Below, one piece after another: positions 59,947 through 64,000 of a stretch of 64,000 nucleotides of DNA. How positions within the stretch are numbered: position 1 is the first letter of the stretch; every line of letters starts with the position of its first letter. The notes beneath the pieces are model-generated. The model saw only the letters and a list, made by a program, of their open reading frames with translations. It was not told the DNA's origin and searched no databases. The stretch comes from Desulfovibrio sp. (GTDB lineage Bacteria > Desulfobacterota > Desulfovibrionia > Desulfovibrionales > Desulfovibrionaceae). The position numbers and the translations under genes were made by a program. The stretch lies in the NCBI RefSeq assembly GCF_009712225.1, contig NZ_WASP01000010.1:42668-106667 (forward strand). The letters run 5' to 3'.

Positions 59947-61455
59947 CTAAAAAAACACATGTACCCACGTGAGCAGCATCTGTGGAAAAACGCCCCACAG
60001 TACCACACCTGCCAGACAGAACAGAAGAACCGCCCTCACTCCCGCACCGCCCGAAGCTGCCTGAACAGGCACGGGGTGATTTGCCGGGGCGTCCTGCATA
60101 TACATGCGTCGTGCCACTCCAAGATAATACCAGGCCGAAATGGTGCTGCTGACCACAGCCACAAGCACCGTCAGGGTATACCCAGCCGAAAAGGCTTCTT
60201 TAAAGAGCATGAATTTGCCCATAAAGCCCGCAGTCGGCGGAATGCCCGTCAGCGAAAAAAGAAAGACCAGCATGGCCGCAGCCAAAGCAGGATGATGCGC
60301 GGCAAGGCCAGCGTAGTCATCCAGATCTTCCCCCGCATCGGCCAGAGGATTATTGCCCAGTTTTTGCCCGTGCACGGCAAGGTAGCCCATAATGGCAAAG
60401 GCCCCCATATTCATGCACAGATAAATGGTCAAATACGCCGCTGTGGCGCGCAAGCCATCGGCAGTACAGGCGGCGATTCCCAAAAGCGCATAACCCGCGT
60501 GGGCTATGGCAGAATACGCCAGCATGCGCTTGAGGCTTGTTTGCATTACAGCGGCAATGTTGCCCAGAAGCATCGTCAACGCGGCCATAAAGGCCAACGC
60601 CCCGCTCCACTGCGTGCCCATCTGCGGCAAAGCCATGACCAGCACGCGCGCAAGTACGGCAAAGCTGGCCGTTTTGGCCGCCACCGACATAAAGGCGGTC
60701 ACGGTTGTGGGCGCACCTTCGTACACGTCTGGAATCCACACATGGAAGGGCGCGGCTGCCACCTTGAAACCCATGCCTGCCAGCATGAGGGCCAAAGCAA
60801 CAACCAGGGCGGGCAGCGTTTGCCCGTTAGCGGCAACAGGCAAGGCAGCGGCAATCTGCGTCAGCTCCGTGTGCCCGGTAAGCCCATACAACAGGGACAT
60901 ACCGAACAGCAACAGGGCCGAGGCAAAACTGCCCATCAAAAAGTACTTGATGGCCGATTCACTGCTGCGGGTATCGCCGGTGCGCAGGGCAGCCAGGGCA
61001 TAAATGGGCAGTGCCATGAGCTCAAGGCCCAGATAAAGCACAATAAGATCGCCCGCCGATGCCATGATGCACATGCCCAGTGTTGAACATACCGCAAGGC
61101 AGTAATATTCCCCCTGGCGCATTTGGGCATGTGAAAAAAAACTTTCGCTCATTAACGCCGTAAATGCAAGTGCCATGACGCAAACAGCTTTAAACAGTGC
61201 ACCAAAGCCATCGGCGCGGAACATTCCGTCAAAAGCAGTAACTCCACCGCCACCAGAAACCGCCACAATGGCCGCCAGAGTCGCCACTGCGCCAACTACT
61301 GTCAGCCATTGCAGAAAGGCCCGTTCGCGCGGAAAAAACATATCGCTGCACAGCAAACCGATGGCCGTGACCAAGAGCGTCAGCTCCGGCAAGAGGGCCG
61401 GGATATCTTTCAGCAACGGCAGAGCCGAAAGAGGCGCTACGGATATGGCTGTCAT
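59947..61455 (-). CDS. nuoN: NADH-quinone oxidoreductase subunit N
   Basis: The 502-residue antiporter-like subunit of complex I has about 14 helices. Typical segments are LGLELMALPIYALAALR, AAAPFHVWIPDVYEGAPTTVTAFMSVAAKTASFAVL, with a Lys in helix 8, and FSLTGIPPTAGFMGKF. The start at 61455 (AGGAGCTAAC upstream) was chosen over an upstream frame that starts inside the intergenic region. It follows nuoM by 140 bases, a rather long spacing for this operon, without any gene in between. Electron donors in this organism may be other than NADH, since the front subunits are not in view. Confidence 0.95.
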   Translation of the reverse strand: MTAISVAPLSALPLLKDIPALLPELTLLVTAIGLLCSDMFFPRERAFLQWLTVVGAVATLAAIVAVSGGGGVTAFDGMFRADGFGALFKAVCVMALAFTALMSESFFSHAQMRQGEYYCLAVCSTLGMCIMASAGDLIVLYLGLELMALPIYALAALRTGDTRSSESAIKYFLMGSFASALLLFGMSLLYGLTGHTELTQIAAALPVAANGQTLPALVVALALMLAGMGFKVAAAPFHVWIPDVYEGAPTTVTAFMSVAAKTASFAVLARVLVMALPQMGTQWSGALAFMAALTMLLGNIAAVMQTSLKRMLAYSAIAHAGYALLGIAACTADGLRATAAYLTIYLCMNMGAFAIMGYLAVHGQKLGNNPLADAGEDLDDYAGLAAHHPALAAAMLVFLFSLTGIPPTAGFMGKFMLFKEAFSAGYTLTVLVAVVSSTISAWYYLGVARRMYMQDAPANHPVPVQAASGGAGVRAVLLFCLAGVVLWGVFPQMLLTWVHVFF

Positions 61456-61595
61456 GTTAGCTCCTATGGTGTTGCCCTTGTGCGGCCAAGCACAATACCC
61501 CTGTGGGCTGCCGCCTTGCCAGCGTCCCGGGCCGGGGCCGCAAATATTTACCGGGCCGTGACAGCAGGCGGCATGCACCGCCCGCGTCGCAGCTG

Positions 61596-63089
61596 CTAGT
61601 AACTGGAATAAGCCGCAAAAGCCTGCTGGGTATTCGCCACCAGATGTTCCACCGTGGCGTGCATGTATTCCAGCAGCGCATTGGGGAAAATACCGATGCC
61701 AATGATCAGCACGGCCATGACCAGCAGTATGGCAACCTCGCGCAGATCAAGTCTTTCGCCTATCAGCCCGCTTACGGTTTCTGAAACCTGACGGAAAAAC
61801 ACCCGCTGATACAGCCACAGCATGTACCAGGCGCCCAGTATCAGGCCCGACGATGCGACCACCGCCGCCCACGGCGCGCGTTCAAACCCGCCGAGCAGGA
61901 TCAGAAATTCGCCAACAAAACCGTTGGTGCCGGGCAGGCCCACAGCCGCCAGCGTAAAGAGCATGAAAAAGGCCGCCAGCAACGGCATGACCGAGGCAAG
62001 ACCGCCGTAAACCCTTATTTCACGTGTATGGGTGCGGTCGTACAGCATGCCCACGCCCAGAAAGAGCGCGCCTGTCACAATGCCATGGTTGATCATCTGC
62101 AAAATGGAGCCTTCCACGCCCTTTTGCGTAAGGGCAAAAAGGCCAAGGGTCACGAAGCCCATGTGGCTTACCGAGCTGTAGGCAATGAGCCTTTTGACGT
62201 CAGTCTGCGCAAGGCAGACCAGCGCGCCGTACACAATGGCAATGACAGAAAGCACCAGCATCGGTTTGAGCAGCACCCACGCCGCATAGGGAAACAGCGG
62301 CAGGGAAAAGCGCAAAAAGCCGTACGCGCCCATTTTGATGAGCACGCCCGCCAGAATTACCGAGGCTGCCGTGGGCGCTTCGGTATGTGCGTCGGGTAGC
62401 CACGTATGCACAGGCCACATGGGAACCTTGACCGCAAAGGCCGCAAAAAACGCCCAGAAAAGCAGCAGTTGCAGCCGGGGGTCAAAGGTGTTGCGGGCAA
62501 GGACTGCGACATCAAAAGTATGCCCGCCCTTGAGGTACAGCGTAATGATGCCAAGCAGCATGAGCAGGCTGCCCAGCAGGGTGTACAGAAAGAATTTTAC
62601 CGTGGCGTAAATGCGGCGCGGCCCGCCCCACACGCCGATAAGCAGAAACATGGGAATGAGCATCGCTTCCCAGAAGATATAGAACAGCATGAGGTCTGTG
62701 GCGCAAAATACGCCCACCATGGCGCTTTCAAGCAGCAACAGGCTGATGAAAAATTCCTTGGTCTTGACCTTGATGCTTTTGTACGAAACCGCCACGCCCA
62801 TAAGGGTAATAAGGGCCGTCAGCGGCAGAAACAGTACGCTTATGCCGTCCACCCCAAGGGCGTAATTTATGTTCAGGCTCTCGATCCAGGGCTGGTTTTC
62901 CACCAGCTGCATCCGCCACAGACTTTTGTCAAAGCGGCTCAGGGCCACAAGGCTGAGGCACAGCTCAAGCAGGCACACGGCAAGCGCGCCAAGCTTGATG
63001 GCCAGCTCGTTACGGCGCGAAACAGCCAGCAGGGAAAGCCCACCCGCCAGAGGCACAATGATGAGCAAGGAAAGAACAGGTACAGACAT
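61596..63089 (-). CDS. nuoM: NADH-quinone oxidoreductase subunit M
   Basis: The 497-residue membrane subunit has about 14 helices. Conserved antiporter-type features are FYIFWEAMLIPMFLLIGVWGG with the key Glu, VPMWPVHTWLPDAHTEAPTAASVILAGVLIKMGAYGFLR with the helix 7-8 Lys residues, and AYSSVSHMGF. It starts MSVPVLSLLIIVPLAGG. The stop of nuoL lies 18 bases upstream of its start, so the two are cotranscribed. Confidence 0.96.
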   Translation of the reverse strand: MSVPVLSLLIIVPLAGGLSLLAVSRRNELAIKLGALAVCLLELCLSLVALSRFDKSLWRMQLVENQPWIESLNINYALGVDGISVLFLPLTALITLMGVAVSYKSIKVKTKEFFISLLLLESAMVGVFCATDLMLFYIFWEAMLIPMFLLIGVWGGPRRIYATVKFFLYTLLGSLLMLLGIITLYLKGGHTFDVAVLARNTFDPRLQLLLFWAFFAAFAVKVPMWPVHTWLPDAHTEAPTAASVILAGVLIKMGAYGFLRFSLPLFPYAAWVLLKPMLVLSVIAIVYGALVCLAQTDVKRLIAYSSVSHMGFVTLGLFALTQKGVEGSILQMINHGIVTGALFLGVGMLYDRTHTREIRVYGGLASVMPLLAAFFMLFTLAAVGLPGTNGFVGEFLILLGGFERAPWAAVVASSGLILGAWYMLWLYQRVFFRQVSETVSGLIGERLDLREVAILLVMAVLIIGIGIFPNALLEYMHATVEHLVANTQQAFAAYSSY

Positions 63090-63107
63090 GCGATCTCCCC
63101 GCCGTGG

Positions 63108-64000
63108 TTAGGAAAAAATGCCCAGTTGCAGCGCCAGCAGCAGCGCGGTAACGCCGCCAGCCAGCCATGTCAGATAGTGCGCCACCTGCCCGTCCTGAAG
63201 CCTGCGCAGGCTTGTGGAGAGTCTGCCGATGGCGCGCGGCACGCCGTTGACCACGCCTTCTATGCCGCGCGTGTCCACCACGCCCAGCAGCACCTTGTCT
63301 GCCAGCCACAGCGCGGGGCGCACCAGACAGGCCACATAGATTTCGTCCACCCAGTACTTGCGCGAAAACAGGCGGTACAGGCCCGAAAAGGCGCTGGCCA
63401 CCCTGCCCGGCAGTTCCGGCCTGCGGCAGTACATAAACCATGCAAGGCTGATGCCCGCCACACCCGCAGCCACAGAAACCGCCATGAGCCCAAGCTCTCC
63501 AGCCTCAGAAACATGCATATGCGGGTGCCCCGTAACCGGCGCGAGAAACTCTGCCCAGTGGTTGGAACCGCCCAGCACATGCGGAATGCCCAGCCAGCCA
63601 GAGGCCACAGCCCCCACGGCCAGAACCAGCAGGGGAACAGTGACCACAAGCGGCGATTCATGCAGATGATCGCGCTGGTGATGCGTACCCCGAAACTCGC
63701 CCGTGAACACACTGAAATACAGACGGAAGGAATAAAAAGCCGTCATGAATGCCACCAGCACGCCTACGCCCCAGGCCAGATAGCCCGTGAACGTCCCGGC
63801 GTTGAAGGCCATAAGCAGAATTTCATCCTTGCTGAAAAACCCTGCCAGCCCCGGCACACCCGCAATGGAGAGTGAGGCCAGCAAAAAGGTTGCGTTGGTC
63901 ACGGGCATGTATTTGCCAAGGCCGCCCATGGAACGCATGTCCTGCTCGTGGTGCATGCCCAGAATCACCGAGCCACAGCCCAGGAACAGCAAGGCCTTGA
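63108..64000 (-). CDS. nuoL: NADH-quinone oxidoreductase subunit L, 3' part
   Basis: Only the C-terminal ~297 codons are in the window; the gene continues past position 64000. Visible parts are GGLGKYMPVTNATFLLASLSIAGVPGLAGFFSKDEILL, MTAFYSFRLYFSVFTGEFRG, typical of NuoL after helix 12, and the long C-terminal segment FSRKYWVDEIY leading into the lateral helix and the last transmembrane helix. It is followed by nuoM and nuoN in the canonical L-M-N order. Confidence 0.95.
   Translation of the reverse strand, partial: KALLFLGCGSVILGMHHEQDMRSMGGLGKYMPVTNATFLLASLSIAGVPGLAGFFSKDEILLMAFNAGTFTGYLAWGVGVLVAFMTAFYSFRLYFSVFTGEFRGTHHQRDHLHESPLVVTVPLLVLAVGAVASGWLGIPHVLGGSNHWAEFLAPVTGHPHMHVSEAGELGLMAVSVAAGVAGISLAWFMYCRRPELPGRVASAFSGLYRLFSRKYWVDEIYVACLVRPALWLADKVLLGVVDTRGIEGVVNGVPRAIGRLSTSLRRLQDGQVAHYLTWLAGGVTALLLALQLGIFS

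Noticed and set aside
1..64000. CRISPR arrays, insertion sequences, prophage or integrase genes
   Set aside because: None seen: no regularly spaced repeats, no transposase- or integrase-like proteins, and the single unexplained stretch (3.5-4.0 kb) has no terminal repeats.

Overview
The window looks like chromosomal DNA of a sulfate-reducing deltaproteobacterium of the Desulfovibrio type. I infer this from the protein sequences, the moderately high GC content, the many c-type cytochromes, the split Ni/Co uptake system with NikK- and NikL-like parts, the FmdE-like protein, and a selenocysteine tRNA. Apart from one doubtful weak frame it is ordinary core and metabolic sequence. I saw no insertion sequence, prophage or CRISPR array.

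Layout, left to right. 1-3.5 kb: tRNA-Trp, secE, nusG, rplK, rplA, rplJ and rplL, ending in a strong terminator; rpoB/rpoC do not follow. 4-7.8 kb: three genes carrying five c-type heme sites, made up of a TsdA-like diheme cytochrome and two membrane proteins of which one resembles the bd-oxidase superfamily. 7.9-10 kb (minus): a small candidate selenoprotein, a GH3 glycosidase and an FmdE-like protein. 10-14.6 kb: cysteine hydrolase, 5'-nucleotidase, BASS-type transporter, then a fluoride riboswitch with crcB and a DUF190 gene. 14.7-20 kb: cinA, metY, a small exported protein, a GT2 glycosyltransferase and a class I amidotransferase. 20.3-24 kb: nickel/cobalt ECF transporter (nikK, nikM, nikL, nikQ, nikO). 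24.2-28.4 kb: PAS-GGDEF protein, RluA-type pseudouridine synthase, der. 28.5 kb: selC (tRNA-Sec, minus). 28.9-37.5 kb: ftsH, folP, membrane GGDEF protein, cdaA, cdaR, glmM, galU. 37.6-44.6 kb: priA, a FadL-type porin, a small beta-barrel, a divergent dnaA paralogue. 44.8-49.1 kb: modC, modA, modB, modD, a tautomerase and a ferredoxin-nitroreductase. 49.7-57.8 kb: chemoreceptor, carbonic anhydrase, rhodanese plus persulfide-dioxygenase-like pair, serine hydrolase, old yellow enzyme. 57.9-64 kb (minus): an Oxa1/TMCO1-like membrane protein, a TSUP exporter, then nuoN, nuoM and the 3' part of nuoL, which runs off the window.

The most notable observation is the gene at 7901-8098 (minus). Its reading frame holds one in-frame TGA at codon 35 in a Cys-Gly-TGA context, stays open for 30 more codons of strongly charged protein, and has a perfect 7-bp hairpin with G in its apical loop 18 nt after the TGA, as expected for a bacterial SECIS. 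The same window encodes tRNA-Sec. I read this as a single-pass membrane selenoprotein with a Cys-x-Sec motif that standard gene callers would miss or truncate. Other items of interest are the TsdA-like/bd-like five-heme gene set, the lone divergent dnaA, the c-di-GMP and c-di-AMP synthesis genes side by side, the homopolymeric C/G tract near 52.17 kb, and the missing rpoBC after rplL.

All calls come from reading the sequence by eye. No database search, folding program or alignment was run.
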